DNA of 19,952 bases from Blastocatellia bacterium (GCA_003175865.1 PSRF01000356.1:1-19952); one strand, 5' to 3'. Numbered from the stretch's first letter, positions 8,126-16,858 are shown. Notes: a model not told the origin generated them from the letters alone. Made by a program: numbers and translations.

Positions 8126-9199
8126 CTAATGTCTCACTTCGAAAATTCGATTGAATGGCGTTTCTGTAGTTCGACGAAACTGCGTGAATCCTCCGGCCAA
8201 AACGGTATTGCGAATTGCCTCCTCCGACGCAACTGCACCCAGTGCCGGTCCATTCAACGCCATTGAATTTGCCGTACAGCACAACGTCGAGGCTGCCGCA
8301 AACGTTCTTCCTATTGGGTTGAAGTTTTCTTCAACCTTGTTACCTGCCATTGGCTCAACAATCAACACGCTGCCTTCAGGGGACAATACCTCTGCTGCTC
8401 GCTTCATTGCACCAACTGGGTCACCCATGTCGTGCAAACAGTCAAAGAAGCAAACCATGTCGTATTGTTTGTCTGGAATTGTTTGCGCACTCGCGACTTC
8501 GAAATGCACACGGTTCGCGACTTCGCTGCCAGCTTTAGCTGCTCCAGCGTGTCGAATCGATGCTTCGTGATTATCAAACGCCCAAAACTCTGAATTGGGA
8601 TATGCCTGCGCCATGATCAGCGTCGAGGCGCCGTGTCCACATCCAACATCGGCGACCTTGCCGCCGGCTTTCAGTTTTTCGTCGATTCCGGTCAGCGAGG
8701 GAATCCAGCTGGCAACTAGATGAGCTGAGTACCCCGGACGGAAGAACTTTTCCGTACCGATGAATAGGTCAGGATGATGTTCACCCCATAACATTCCGCC
8801 GCCATTGCGGAAGTGGTCCTCAATACGTTCGACAGCCTGGGTCATCGCCTTGACCACGAAGAAACCGCCACCGATGTAGAAAGGACTTAATTCCTCGGTT
8901 AAGGCGACTGTTTGCTCAGGAGTCAGACTGTATTTCCCACTTTCTTTGTCGTATTCCACATAACCGCCAGCGGCCTGGTTAACCAACCACTCACGTATGT
9001 ATCGCTCATTTGTATTGGTTTGTTGGGCCAGCTCTGACGGAGTGAGTGGTCCATTTGCAAGAGCATTGTACAAACCCAGTTTCTGACCGATATACACAAG
9101 GGCTGAGCTTAAGGATGCACCAAAGTCGCCGATGACTTTACCCAGGAACTGATTCATTTTGTCTTCATTGATTTCTTGAACTGCTTGAGCAGTGGACAT
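8126..9199 (-). CDS. Class I SAM-dependent methyltransferase with N-terminal winged helix
   Basis: A 357-residue methyltransferase of the small-molecule type. The N-terminal winged-helix/dimerisation-like domain covers about 25-100 (LGLYNALANGPLTPSELAQQ, ERYIREWLVNQAAGGY). The Rossmann domain follows, with motif I VADVGCGHGAST at about 182-193, an acidic ribose-binding position in FWAFDNHE (about 205-212), and motif IV around YDMVCFFDCLHDMGDP. It resembles the Rv2258c-like family, whose substrates are poorly known; an O-methyltransferase of secondary metabolism is the alternative. The start is secure: a strong GGAGGT Shine-Dalgarno (9203-9208) lies just upstream of the ATG. It appears to be a single-gene unit with its own terminator. 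An inverted repeat at 9276-9293 lies in its promoter region. Confidence 0.88.
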   Translation of the reverse strand: MSTAQAVQEINEDKMNQFLGKVIGDFGASLSSALVYIGQKLGLYNALANGPLTPSELAQQTNTNERYIREWLVNQAAGGYVEYDKESGKYSLTPEQTVALTEELSPFYIGGGFFVVKAMTQAVERIEDHFRNGGGMLWGEHHPDLFIGTEKFFRPGYSAHLVASWIPSLTGIDEKLKAGGKVADVGCGHGASTLIMAQAYPNSEFWAFDNHEASIRHAGAAKAGSEVANRVHFEVASAQTIPDKQYDMVCFFDCLHDMGDPVGAMKRAAEVLSPEGSVLIVEPMAGNKVEENFNPIGRTFAAASTLCCTANSMALNGPALGAVASEEAIRNTVLAGGFTQFRRTTETPFNRIFEVRH

Positions 9200-9275
9200 A
9201 ACACCTCCTCAGGGGCTGGAATTAAGACCTAGTTTGGGGGAGTCCGCTAGAATTATGCGTTGCTACTTACGCTGA

Positions 9276-9293
9276 TTGACACCGGATAGTCAA
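9276..9293. promoter_or_regulatory. Inverted repeat TTGAC-N8-GTCAA upstream of the methyltransferase
   Basis: A perfect 5-bp inverted repeat with an 8-bp spacer, 77-94 bp upstream of the methyltransferase ATG. The half-site read toward the gene (TTGACT) could also be a -35 box, with TAAGTA 18 bp downstream. It might be a repressor operator, but a short palindrome like this can arise by chance. Confidence 0.25.
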
Positions 9294-9356
9294 GCAGAGG
9301 CAAGCGAGTTGATTGGGATGTGAGGACGCAGGTGCGGACGACTGCGGCCCCAGAAA

Positions 9357-11846
9357 TTAGTCGAGCGTTGCTTCGACGACTGATATCAACTCCGTTTTTG
9401 ATGGTGGTGTCGTCACAACAGCTGGAACTGTAGTCGCCAGAGACTGCAACTCTTCTTCGAACTCGAGAATTTTCTCCGTCGTTTGAATCACAGTGTCAGG
9501 ATTTAGTGAAATAGAAGAGATGCCTTTCTCCACAAGAAACTGAGCAAACTCTGGATAATCGGATGGCGCTTGGCCACAAATGCCTATTTTCTTTCCGGCA
9601 CGTCTTGCCGCTTCAATCGCCAGCGTGACCATGCGCTCGACTGCACCATCGCGCTCATCAAACAAGTGGGCCACCATCTCAGAGTCACGATCGAGTCCAA
9701 GTGTTAACTGCGTCAGATCATTCGATCCAATTGAGTAACCATCAAACACACGGAGAAACTCATCGGCATAAATAACATTTGCCGGTAACTCGCACATCGC
9801 ATAGATTTCGAGTCCGTGTTCGCCCTGTTTCAAACCAAATTCCGCCATCAAACTGACAACGCGCTCTGCTTCAGCGACTGTCCGACAAAACGGAATCATC
9901 GCTTTTACGTTCACCAGGCCCATTTCTTCTCGAACTCGTTGTAGCGCCTGGCATTCAAGATGAAATCCTTCGCGATAGCGTTCATCGTAGTAACGCGAAG
10001 CTCCGCGGAAACCGAGCATCGGATTTTCCTCGACCGGTTCGAACTCATGTCCACCAATCAACATCGCGTATTCGTTTGATTTGAAGTCCGACATTCGCAC
10101 GATAACGGGCTTGGGATAAAACGCTGCAGCAATACGACCAATGCCTTCTGCCAACCGTCGAATAAAGAAGTCTCGTGGGTCTTCTTCGCCGATTCGCCTC
10201 TCAATCTCTTTTACGACGTCGGCGTTCTGCAATAGTGGATAGCGAACGAGCGCCATCGGGTGTATGCCGATGTGGTTATTTATGATGAACTCGAGTCGTG
10301 CGAGTCCGACACCATCGTTTGGAAGTGAAGCAACCGCGAACGCATGATCGGGATCGCCAACGTTCATCATCACTTGTGTACGCGGTCGCTGCCCGCCGCC
10401 GACTAATCGTCGATCGACCGCGAAGTCAATCTTGCCTTCGTAAACATTTCCATGTGCTCCTTCAGAACACGAGACGGTAACCTGGTTACCAGTCTTCAAG
10501 ACACTTGTTGCATTTCCAGTCCCGACAATGCACGGTAGCCCTAACTCGCGGCTGATGATTGCACTATGACAGGTGCGACCACCACGGTCAGTAACAATCG
10601 CGGCGGCCTTCTTCATGATCGGTTCCCATGCTGGATCAGTCATTGATGTGACGAGTACGTCACCAGCTTGAAATTGTGCGAGATGATCTGGATCCGCCAG
10701 GACGTGAACGCGACCCAGGCTAATCTTTTCTCCGACAGCAATTCCACTAACGAGTGCGGTGTCGTGTTCTCCAGTCAGACGATAGGTTTCGACGTAGGTG
10801 TGATGATTGCTCGAGTGAACTGTTTCTGGTCTTGCCTGGAGAATAAACAACTCTCCAGTGTAACCATCCTTGGCCCACTCAATGTCCATTGGCGTCGCTT
10901 TACCGGCTCGTTCCGAATAGTGGTCCTCGATGACGCAGGCCCAACGAGCGAGTTCGAGCACCTCATAGTCACTAAGACAACAACGTTGTCTCTGTGCTTC
11001 AACAACCTCACGAGTGCGTGTACCTCTCCCGTCGAGACCGTAAACCATTTTCACTTCCTTGCTTCCGAGACGACGACTGACGATCGGCCGAGCACCTTGC
11101 TTTAGTGTAGGTTTGAAAACGATCCACTCATCCGGAGTCGCCATCCCCTGCACAATTGCTTCGCCAAGTCCCCATGCGCCGTTAATTACAACTGCATCAC
11201 GAAAGCCGGATTCAGTGTCGAGTGTAAACATGACCCCCGAACAAGCCTGATCCGATCGCACCATTGGTTGGACTCCGATCGAAAGTGCGACGTCAAAGTG
11301 ATCGAAACCACGTGCAGCACGATAGGAGATTGCACGATCAGTCCAGAGCGAAGCGAAACAACGGTGACAGGCATCGATGAGATGTTGCTCACCTCGTACG
11401 TTGAGAATTGTGTCCTGCTGACCGGCAAAGGATGCCTCGGGAAGATCTTCCGCCGTCGCTGATGAACGAACGGCTACTTCGGTGGTTCGACCAAGACGAG
11501 CACAGAGACGTCGATAGCTATCGATAATCGCTTCGTGAACTGTTGTGGGTAGCGGAGTGTCCAGCATGAGTGCCCGGGCTTCACGTCCGGCGTCATTCAA
11601 CGCACGAATGTCATTGTGGTCCAAACCGTTCATCAATTCTTTCAGGCGCTCGCGCAAGTTGTTGCTGGCCAGGAGAAGACGATAGGCCTCACTTGTCGTG
11701 GCGAAACCGTCTACCGCACGCACACCGCGTGGAGATAAGGCGCGGAACAGTTCGCCAAGACTGGCACACTTGCCGCCGACGAGCTCGATATCGTCTGCGC
11801 CAACTTGCGAGAGATCGAGAACAAGAGATTTGGGACGTGGATTCAT
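9357..11846 (-). CDS. ppsA: Phosphoenolpyruvate synthase
   Basis: Pyruvate, water dikinase: pyruvate + ATP + water to phosphoenolpyruvate + AMP + phosphate, the entry step of gluconeogenesis from pyruvate. The 829-residue protein has the full architecture. The N-terminal ATP-grasp/PPDK domain (about 17-345) contains LVGGKCASLGEL, VRSSATAEDLPEASFAGQQ (127-145) and MDIEW. The swivelling phospho-histidine domain carries TDRGGRTCHSAIISREL with catalytic H427. The C-terminal PEP/pyruvate-binding TIM barrel includes the ANVIYADEF, GSNDLTQLTLGLDRDS and GICGQAPSD segments. Length is close to the usual ~800. ATG at 11846 with GGAG eight bases upstream. It is divergent from glpX, another gluconeogenic gene, across 384 bp. 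Confidence 0.96.
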   Translation of the reverse strand: MNPRPKSLVLDLSQVGADDIELVGGKCASLGELFRALSPRGVRAVDGFATTSEAYRLLLASNNLRERLKELMNGLDHNDIRALNDAGREARALMLDTPLPTTVHEAIIDSYRRLCARLGRTTEVAVRSSATAEDLPEASFAGQQDTILNVRGEQHLIDACHRCFASLWTDRAISYRAARGFDHFDVALSIGVQPMVRSDQACSGVMFTLDTESGFRDAVVINGAWGLGEAIVQGMATPDEWIVFKPTLKQGARPIVSRRLGSKEVKMVYGLDGRGTRTREVVEAQRQRCCLSDYEVLELARWACVIEDHYSERAGKATPMDIEWAKDGYTGELFILQARPETVHSSNHHTYVETYRLTGEHDTALVSGIAVGEKISLGRVHVLADPDHLAQFQAGDVLVTSMTDPAWEPIMKKAAAIVTDRGGRTCHSAIISRELGLPCIVGTGNATSVLKTGNQVTVSCSEGAHGNVYEGKIDFAVDRRLVGGGQRPRTQVMMNVGDPDHAFAVASLPNDGVGLARLEFIINNHIGIHPMALVRYPLLQNADVVKEIERRIGEEDPRDFFIRRLAEGIGRIAAAFYPKPVIVRMSDFKSNEYAMLIGGHEFEPVEENPMLGFRGASRYYDERYREGFHLECQALQRVREEMGLVNVKAMIPFCRTVAEAERVVSLMAEFGLKQGEHGLEIYAMCELPANVIYADEFLRVFDGYSIGSNDLTQLTLGLDRDSEMVAHLFDERDGAVERMVTLAIEAARRAGKKIGICGQAPSDYPEFAQFLVEKGISSISLNPDTVIQTTEKILEFEEELQSLATTVPAVVTTPPSKTELISVVEATLD

Positions 11847-12230
11847 TCGGCTACTCCAAAACGTGAATTGGGATGGTACTTATGAGTCGAGTTGCTAGTC
11901 ATTCATTACAACGAGTGGGGCCACGATCGGATGCGAAAATAACTACTTGGATCAGGACAAATAATAGCCAGGCAGTTTTGCCGTATTAATGGTGAAAAAG
12001 TGTGGATTACAGGCGATTTTCAGAATTTAATCCTTCTTACTTTGTTGCAGTCTCAGGCAGAACTATCACCTTCCCGGAGTCGTTGCAGATGGGCGACTAG
12101 AGAAGAGCAAGCGGCTACGAAATGGGGGGTCTCGTCTGTTAGTATGACAGCGCATTTCTTCTACAGTGAACACCGTTAATCGTCCACTGCTGAGCAGCTA
12201 TTACATCCCGGAATCAGGAGAACTGAACCT
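11847..12230. other. 384-bp divergent intergenic region between ppsA and glpX
   Basis: No convincing ORF, tRNA or strong hairpin is seen. It must hold the promoters of both genes, but I find no clear -35/-10 pair on either strand. An odd-centred palindrome CTGCTGAGCAG lies at 12187-12197, and AGGAG (before 12231) serves glpX. The length leaves room for shared control of the two gluconeogenic genes, but nothing recognisable supports a specific regulator. Confidence 0.5.
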
Positions 12231-13280
12231 ATGGGTCACGAGTTGAGAACAGATCGCGAACTGTCTCTGGATTTCCTGCGCGTTTGTGAGGCGGCAGCCA
12301 TTGCTGCGGCGCGCACTATGGGACAGGGTGATAGAAAATATTCCGATCATGTCGCCGTCGAAGCGATGCGCGAGGTAATGGATACTGTGCCTATGCGCGG
12401 GCGCGTCGTTATCGGCGAAGGCGAGCGCGATGAAGCGCCAATGCTGTACATCGGCGAGGAAGTGGGAGGCGGATTCGGAATTAACGAAGATTTGGCTGCG
12501 TCGTTTCCCGAGGTTGATATCGCTGTTGACCCACTTGAAGGGACCAACCTTTGTGCGCTCGGCGCCAACAACGCGATTGCTGTTCTGGCGGCGGCTGAAC
12601 GAGGTGGACTCCTGAATGCGCCGGATATTTACATGGACAAGATAGTTGTCGGGCCGTCGTCGCGCGGTGTCATCGATATCGACGCACCGGTGAAGGACAA
12701 CTTGAAGAATATCGCTCGCCGCTTAGGACGTGACATAGAAGATCTAACGGTGATCGTTCTCGATCGTACTCGGCACAAAAAGCTAATAGGTGATGTTAGA
12801 GAAGCCGGTGCGCGCATCCGTTTGATTTCGGATGGCGATTTGTCTGCGGGTATCTCTTCTGCAGTTGCTGGCACAAACATTCACGCCTTGGTGGGCATTG
12901 GTGGTGCACCCGAGGGAGTTATTACAGCAGCTGCAATGAAGTGTTTGAATGGTGAGATTCAGGCACGACTTGTTTTTGATGCAGAACGACTCGGGGTTGA
13001 CAAGGACAAGGTGCCAAATCGCGAGGACGTCCTCAGAAGACTCGACTCGATGGGGATCAGAGATCCAAACAAGATATACGACACAGACGACTTGGCCCCG
13101 GGCAAGAAGATCATCTTCTCAGCAACCGGGGTAACAGACGGAGCTCTGTTGAAGGGTGTACGGTTCTTTGGTGCGGGCAAGCGAACGCATTCACTGGTGA
13201 TGACAAGTGAGTCGCGCAACATCAGGTTTGTCGATACGCTTCACATTGATGGTGGACCGGATACAGTGATTAGGTTTTGA
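12231..13280 (+). CDS. glpX: Fructose-1,6-bisphosphatase class II (possibly also sedoheptulose bisphosphatase)
   Basis: GlpX-type, metal-dependent hydrolysis of fructose-1,6-bisphosphate to fructose-6-phosphate, the committed step of gluconeogenesis. The 349-residue protein has the class II signatures: [15 protein letters not shown] (about 62-76), the sugar-phosphatase metal motif DPLEGTN (100-106), and GIGGAPEGV (222-230). The N-terminal [25 protein letters not shown] is also typical. Length matches the family (about 320-350). ATG at 12231 with AGGAG ten bases upstream. Class II enzymes in some bacteria also act on sedoheptulose-1,7-bisphosphate; this cannot be decided from sequence. Divergent partner ppsA supports a gluconeogenic role. 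Confidence 0.95.
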   Translation: MGHELRTDRELSLDFLRVCEAAAIAAARTMGQGDRKYSDHVAVEAMREVMDTVPMRGRVVIGEGERDEAPMLYIGEEVGGGFGINEDLAASFPEVDIAVDPLEGTNLCALGANNAIAVLAAAERGGLLNAPDIYMDKIVVGPSSRGVIDIDAPVKDNLKNIARRLGRDIEDLTVIVLDRTRHKKLIGDVREAGARIRLISDGDLSAGISSAVAGTNIHALVGIGGAPEGVITAAAMKCLNGEIQARLVFDAERLGVDKDKVPNREDVLRRLDSMGIRDPNKIYDTDDLAPGKKIIFSATGVTDGALLKGVRFFGAGKRTHSLVMTSESRNIRFVDTLHIDGGPDTVIRF

Positions 13281-13311
13281 GTATCAGGAGTTGGGAAAGA
13301 CAACTTAATCT

Positions 13312-13914
13312 GTGCTTTTAGCTCCAAACGAATATCGATCACAAACAAAGCGTGATCGGAGACCGCTGCTCTTCTGGTCAGGCGTGGTTCTGATGACGTT
13401 GTTGTTTTGTTCCCTAATCATCGCAGCGCCTTTGGCTTCAGCCGCAGGTCATACCCAGGTCGCGCTAACAATCTATCAGCCGTTCGGACTTCTTTGTCAC
13501 CAACTTCCAGAACGTTCCTTCTTTATTGCTGGTCATAAGTTCGCTGTGTGTGCTCGCTGTACAGGGATTTATGCTGGCTTCGCCCTGACGCTGCTTGGCT
13601 ACCCTTTGATTCGATCATTGAGATCCTGTTCAGTTCCGCCTCGCAAGTGGTTATTTCTTGGTGCTGTCCCACTGCTCATCGATTTCTCGCTGGGCTTCTT
13701 CGGCATTTGGCTGAACACACATTCATCCCGATTCGCGACTGGCTTTCTGTTTGGGGCAGTGGTTGTTTTTTATGTAATGCCAGCGGTAGCAGAGTTAAGT
13801 CAGTGGCGCTTATCGAAGCGCGTTAGACCTGCTCTTCAAACATTCACAGTGCCATCTCCGGAAGCTGTCGCTAGCGCCTCGAGTGATTACAGCGCTCCTG
13901 AAAGACGAATTTAG
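13312..13914 (+). CDS. DUF2085-family membrane protein
   Basis: A 200-residue integral membrane protein with four likely membrane segments (about 20-40, 84-102, 111-131, 140-160). The family's conserved Cys/His set is visible: LLCHQLPERSFFIAGHKFAVCARCTGIYAGF, with C62, H63, H75, C80 and C83, which suggests a metal or redox site at the membrane face. The function of DUF2085 is unknown. The start is a GTG at 13312, which I chose because an in-frame TAA sits two codons upstream and the next in-frame Met (28) lies inside the first membrane segment. The Shine-Dalgarno is poor. It lies 31 bp after glpX and may share its transcript. The C-terminal ~30 residues are polar and probably disordered. A hairpin element follows 6 bp after the stop. 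Confidence 0.8.
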   Translation: MLLAPNEYRSQTKRDRRPLLFWSGVVLMTLLFCSLIIAAPLASAAGHTQVALTIYQPFGLLCHQLPERSFFIAGHKFAVCARCTGIYAGFALTLLGYPLIRSLRSCSVPPRKWLFLGAVPLLIDFSLGFFGIWLNTHSSRFATGFLFGAVVVFYVMPAVAELSQWRLSKRVRPALQTFTVPSPEAVASASSDYSAPERRI

Positions 13915-13920
13915 TTAGAG

Positions 13921-14042
13921 AACCTCCTTGGAGTGGCGCACCTTTGTAACAGAGTCTCCTTCGGCGGTCTCGATATAACAAAGCGGCGCTTCAGACTCGT
14001 CGTGATCGGCCTCCCAGGAGGTAGGCACTTGCCAAGGAGGTT
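13921..14042. repeat. Hairpin repeat element B (degenerate, 122 bp)
   Basis: Bounded by perfect 11-bp terminal inverted repeats AACCTCCTTGG (13921-13931) and its complement (14032-14042). It shares an exact 15-base word (reverse complement at 13975-13989) with the element at 19386-19400, and TTTGTAACAG (13943-13952) with the element at 15897-15906. An inner CCTCC/GGAGG palindrome lies at 14010-14021. The interior pairs poorly, so it looks like a decayed copy of the family. Confidence 0.65.
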
Positions 14043-14131
14043 TCGCGATTCCAGTGTTGCTAGGTTAGAATCTTTGTCGCTCAATGAGCGGATTTAAGTT
14101 GCAAAGGTAGACCAATCAGGAGTTTAAAGTT

Positions 14132-14160
14132 GCGCCGTCCGGCTATTTCGCTGACGGCGC
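14132..14160 (+). other. Hairpin in the leader of the glycosyltransferase gene
   Basis: Perfect 8-bp GC-rich stem GCGCCGTC (14132-14139) / GACGGCGC (14153-14160), 13-base loop, followed only by TTTCG, so it is a weak terminator at best. It lies 40 bp before a start codon with no visible Shine-Dalgarno. It may be a regulatory leader structure or an upstream terminator. Confidence 0.4.
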
Positions 14161-14200
14161 TTTCGATGTAGGGCCTGGCCCGCTCGAAGTTCTTAACCAT

Positions 14201-15856
14201 ATGATCTTCCAAACTCAAGCAGTTCCTGTACCGACACCGTGGCCTACCCCTGTCGGAGCCCCGCCAGACAAAATTTTTGAAAAGTACTTTCACGACCTGG
14301 TCTATAAAACCTGGGGCAACATCAGTCCGCTATACAAACTCGATACCTTTGATTGGATTGTTCTGCTTCTCTATTTCACCATCCTGGCGACGCTCGCGGT
14401 CTATGGTGCATACCGCATCAAGCAGGTCATCGACTTCTGGCGTTATCGCAACTTCGTTCCTGAGCCCGCCGGCCGTTATGACGAAGCTAACCTGCCGCCC
14501 ATTACGGTCCAACTCCCGCTCTTCAACGAACTTTATGTCGTCGAGCGACTCCTGAAAGCGGTAACAGCGATCGATTACCCGCGTGAGAAGTTTGAAATTC
14601 AAGTGCTCGATGACTCGACCGATGAGACGACAAAAGTAGCCGCGGCCGTTGTCGCGAAATACGTGGATCAAGGATTCGACATTCACTACATTCATCGTGA
14701 CGATCGAACCGGGTTTAAAGCGGGCGCATTGGAGAACGGACTCAAATATGCCAAGGGTGATTTGTTCGCGATCTTCGATGCTGATTTTGTTCCCAAACCG
14801 GATTGTTTGCGGAAGCTCGTCGACTTCTTCATCGATCCACTTGTGGGTTGCGCACAAATGCGTTGGGCCCACATTAATGGAAACTACAATTTGTTGACTC
14901 GTCTTCAGACGATCATGCTCGATGGTCACTTTGTAGTTGAGCAAACGACGCGTAATCGTACTGGTGGTTTTTTCAACTTCAACGGCACCGCCGGCATTTG
15001 GCGAAGACAGGCAATTGCTACGAGTGGTGGTTGGCAACACGACACGCTGACGGAAGACACTGATCTCAGTTTTCGTGCTCAGTTGATGGGTTGGAAGTTT
15101 GTTTACCTGCTCGATGAAGAATCACCTGCGGAAATTCCTGTCGAAATCAATGCATTCAAGGCTCAGCAACGACGCTGGGCCAAGGGCGTGATGCAAGTCG
15201 GCTTGAAGTTATATCCAAGGATATGGCTTGCGCCTTTACCGCTACGCGTGAAGTTGGAAATGTTCTTTAGGTTGACCGGCAACATCAGCTACCCGCTGAT
15301 GATTGTTGCGAGCTTCCTCCAGTTTCCGCTGTTGCTGGTTCGGTACAACCAACCTTTCTACCACTTGATGATCCTTGATCTTCCGTTATTGTTTTTCTCG
15401 TCGATCTCAGTTGTGCTTTTCTATGGGACCGCCGTTTGGTATCTCGACGAGAAACGTACGCCGCGTTTGCTGCACCTGCCGCTGGTCATGGCGTTAGGTA
15501 TTGGCCTGGCATTTTCAAACGCACGCGCTGTACTCGAGGCTTTGTTAGGTGTGAAGACTGAATTTGTTCGCACTCCGAAGTATCGAGTGGAAGAAACAAC
15601 TGACGCGACGTGGAAGCGAAAGAAGTACAAGCGTAAGCGAGGACTATTGCCGCTGTTGGAACTCAGTTTTGCGGTTTACTTTCTGCTCGCTATTCTCTAC
15701 TCGGTACGTTTGCACATGTGGGGCACGATCCCGTTTCTGACGCTATTCTTTTTCGGCTTCAGTTACATGGGCGTGATGAGTATTTTGCAAACGGCGAGTG
15801 GCAAACGGCTGAGTGCCTTTTGGAAGCCACTTAAAGCGTCTGGTGGATCAAACTAA
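14201..15856 (+). CDS. Processive family 2 glycosyltransferase, cellulose-synthase/CslA-like, membrane-bound
   Basis: A 551-residue membrane glycosyltransferase of the beta-glycan synthase type. After an amphipathic N-terminus there is one membrane segment (about 51-73). The cytoplasmic GT-A domain (about 95-345) carries the D,D,D,QxxRW series: D137-D138 in VLDDSTDE, D193-A-D195 in IFDADF, T284-E285-D286, and Q322-QRR-W326. Three to four further membrane segments follow (about 360-380, 388-412, 424-445, 482-530). No PilZ c-di-GMP domain is present. It likely polymerises a beta-linked glucan or mannan for export; the sugar cannot be assigned. ATG at 14201 lacks a Shine-Dalgarno, but the upstream frame has no alternative ATG, GTG or TTG before a stop at 14108. 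It converges on the DUF5996 gene. Confidence 0.9.
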   Translation: MIFQTQAVPVPTPWPTPVGAPPDKIFEKYFHDLVYKTWGNISPLYKLDTFDWIVLLLYFTILATLAVYGAYRIKQVIDFWRYRNFVPEPAGRYDEANLPPITVQLPLFNELYVVERLLKAVTAIDYPREKFEIQVLDDSTDETTKVAAAVVAKYVDQGFDIHYIHRDDRTGFKAGALENGLKYAKGDLFAIFDADFVPKPDCLRKLVDFFIDPLVGCAQMRWAHINGNYNLLTRLQTIMLDGHFVVEQTTRNRTGGFFNFNGTAGIWRRQAIATSGGWQHDTLTEDTDLSFRAQLMGWKFVYLLDEESPAEIPVEINAFKAQQRRWAKGVMQVGLKLYPRIWLAPLPLRVKLEMFFRLTGNISYPLMIVASFLQFPLLLVRYNQPFYHLMILDLPLLFFSSISVVLFYGTAVWYLDEKRTPRLLHLPLVMALGIGLAFSNARAVLEALLGVKTEFVRTPKYRVEETTDATWKRKKYKRKRGLLPLLELSFAVYFLLAILYSVRLHMWGTIPFLTLFFFGFSYMGVMSILQTASGKRLSAFWKPLKASGGSN

Positions 15857-15857
15857 G

Positions 15858-15942
15858 TTTGGAGTGCGGTGACTCTGGCACCGCTTTAGTATTGGTTTTG
15901 TAACAGCGTTCCAAAGCGGTGCCAGAGCCACCGCACTCCAAA
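15858..15942. repeat. Hairpin repeat element A (30-bp arms), probable bidirectional terminator
   Basis: Arms 15858-15887 and 15913-15942 pair over 30 bases with a single A/C mismatch (A15872 opposite C15928); the loop is 25 bases. The outer end reads TTTGGAGTGCGG from both sides. It fills nearly all of the 91 bp between the convergent stop codons of the glycosyltransferase and the DUF5996 gene, so its RNA hairpin would form in both transcripts. It is related to the elements at 13921 and 19368. Confidence 0.9.
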
Positions 15943-15947
15943 AATTA

Positions 15948-16844
15948 TTACCGCTCCAACGCCGCGCGATCCCAGCCTGCTAAATTAGCTCCTGCCTCGT
16001 ACGTCGACTCACAAAACTCCATCAAAGCCTTTTCAGGATCTGTTGACTGACGTACATCGTCGTAAAGCAATAAAAACTCGTTCAGGTCCTTTGAGTAATA
16101 AGCCTCCTTCGGTCGAAGTGGACCTTCGCTCAATCCATTCGGAGCTGGAGCTGTGTAGGAATAAAAAGCCGGCTTACCAAAGCCGTGTCCTGGCCAAAAA
16201 CCGTGACTGATAACTTCGTGTGAATATGCCTCACGCGTTATTGGGTCGGCGTCAGGACGTGGTGGTGCTGGCCTACCTGAGAAGCGTGTGACTGCAAGAT
16301 CGAAACTGCCCCAGAAAAAATGGACTGGACTGCACTTCCCGATAAAACGGGCACGAAACTCCTGGAGCACATCAGTGGAGCTCCGTAACACTCGCCAGAA
16401 CTTTCGAACGTAATCTGGATCGTACGACGCGTGCTTCTGATCTTCTTCGAACCGGATTGGATCAGGAATTTCAACTGGCATGGTCCAGATGTGAACTTGT
16501 AATCCCAGGTTACTCAATGCGGCCATTGTTTCCTGATAAAACGTTGCGACCGACTTTGGTTCGAGTTTCACTCGTCGTTCGGCCCCGTCACTGCATTTAA
16601 CGACCAAATTGTGATCGATGAAATCAAACTCCATCTCGAAAGTTGTTTCGCCGTAAGGCATCGCAGAAGTTGTCAGTCCCCGAGCCGAAACATAGAGCGG
16701 CACATTCCACCAGTGATTAACCAGCGGCGTTTGTGCTAATCGCACCTTGCCGACGATCTGACTCCACATATGGAGCGTTGCGCGCGTGTCTTCCCACGCG
16801 TCGAGTGGTAAAGCGGGCCACAACGTGGCAGTAGCAGGATTCAT
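15948..16844 (-). CDS. DUF5996-family protein
   Basis: A 298-residue soluble protein that matches what I know of the DUF5996 family along its length. It opens with a tryptophan-rich WPALPLDAWEDTRATLHMWSQIVGKVRL, followed by NHWWNVPLYVSARGLTTSAMPYG, the MEFDFIDH strand, CSPVHFFWGSFDLAVTRFSGR, an EAYSHEVISHGFWPG segment, and a C-terminal ESTYEAGANLAGWDRAALE. The family function is unknown to me. I chose the ATG at 16844 because a strong GGAGG (16850-16854) lies 5 bases upstream; the in-frame TTG at 16856 overlaps that site and would be a false start. The 5' leader of its mRNA contains the 26-bp-arm hairpin at 16859-16966. Confidence 0.88.
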   Translation of the reverse strand: MNPATATLWPALPLDAWEDTRATLHMWSQIVGKVRLAQTPLVNHWWNVPLYVSARGLTTSAMPYGETTFEMEFDFIDHNLVVKCSDGAERRVKLEPKSVATFYQETMAALSNLGLQVHIWTMPVEIPDPIRFEEDQKHASYDPDYVRKFWRVLRSSTDVLQEFRARFIGKCSPVHFFWGSFDLAVTRFSGRPAPPRPDADPITREAYSHEVISHGFWPGHGFGKPAFYSYTAPAPNGLSEGPLRPKEAYYSKDLNEFLLLYDDVRQSTDPEKALMEFCESTYEAGANLAGWDRAALER

Positions 16845-16849
16845 TATGA

Positions 16850-16854
16850 CCTCC
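16850..16854 (-). promoter_or_regulatory. Shine-Dalgarno deciding the DUF5996 start
   Basis: GGAGG five bases before the ATG at 16844. It lies within the upstream in-frame TTG-started extension, which argues against that start. The hairpin repeat arm begins 4 bp further upstream. Confidence 0.75.
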
Positions 16855-16858
16855 AATT

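Noticed and set aside
8151..8570. 139-codon plus-strand ORF
   Set aside because: It is antisense to the conserved methyltransferase domain; no independent support.
10668..11105. 145-codon plus-strand ORF
   Set aside because: It lies wholly opposite the PEP synthase ATP-grasp/phospho-His region and has no recognisable features.
14081..14293. 70-codon minus-strand ORF with protein-like composition, overlapping the start of the glycosyltransferase gene
   Set aside because: No Shine-Dalgarno, no recognised family, and the first part is antisense to the glycosyltransferase N-terminus; probably chance, though I kept the leader region itself as a finding.
14330..15040. 236-codon minus-strand ORF
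   Set aside because: It is antisense to the catalytic domain of the glycosyltransferase; codon-bias shadow with no recognisable domain.
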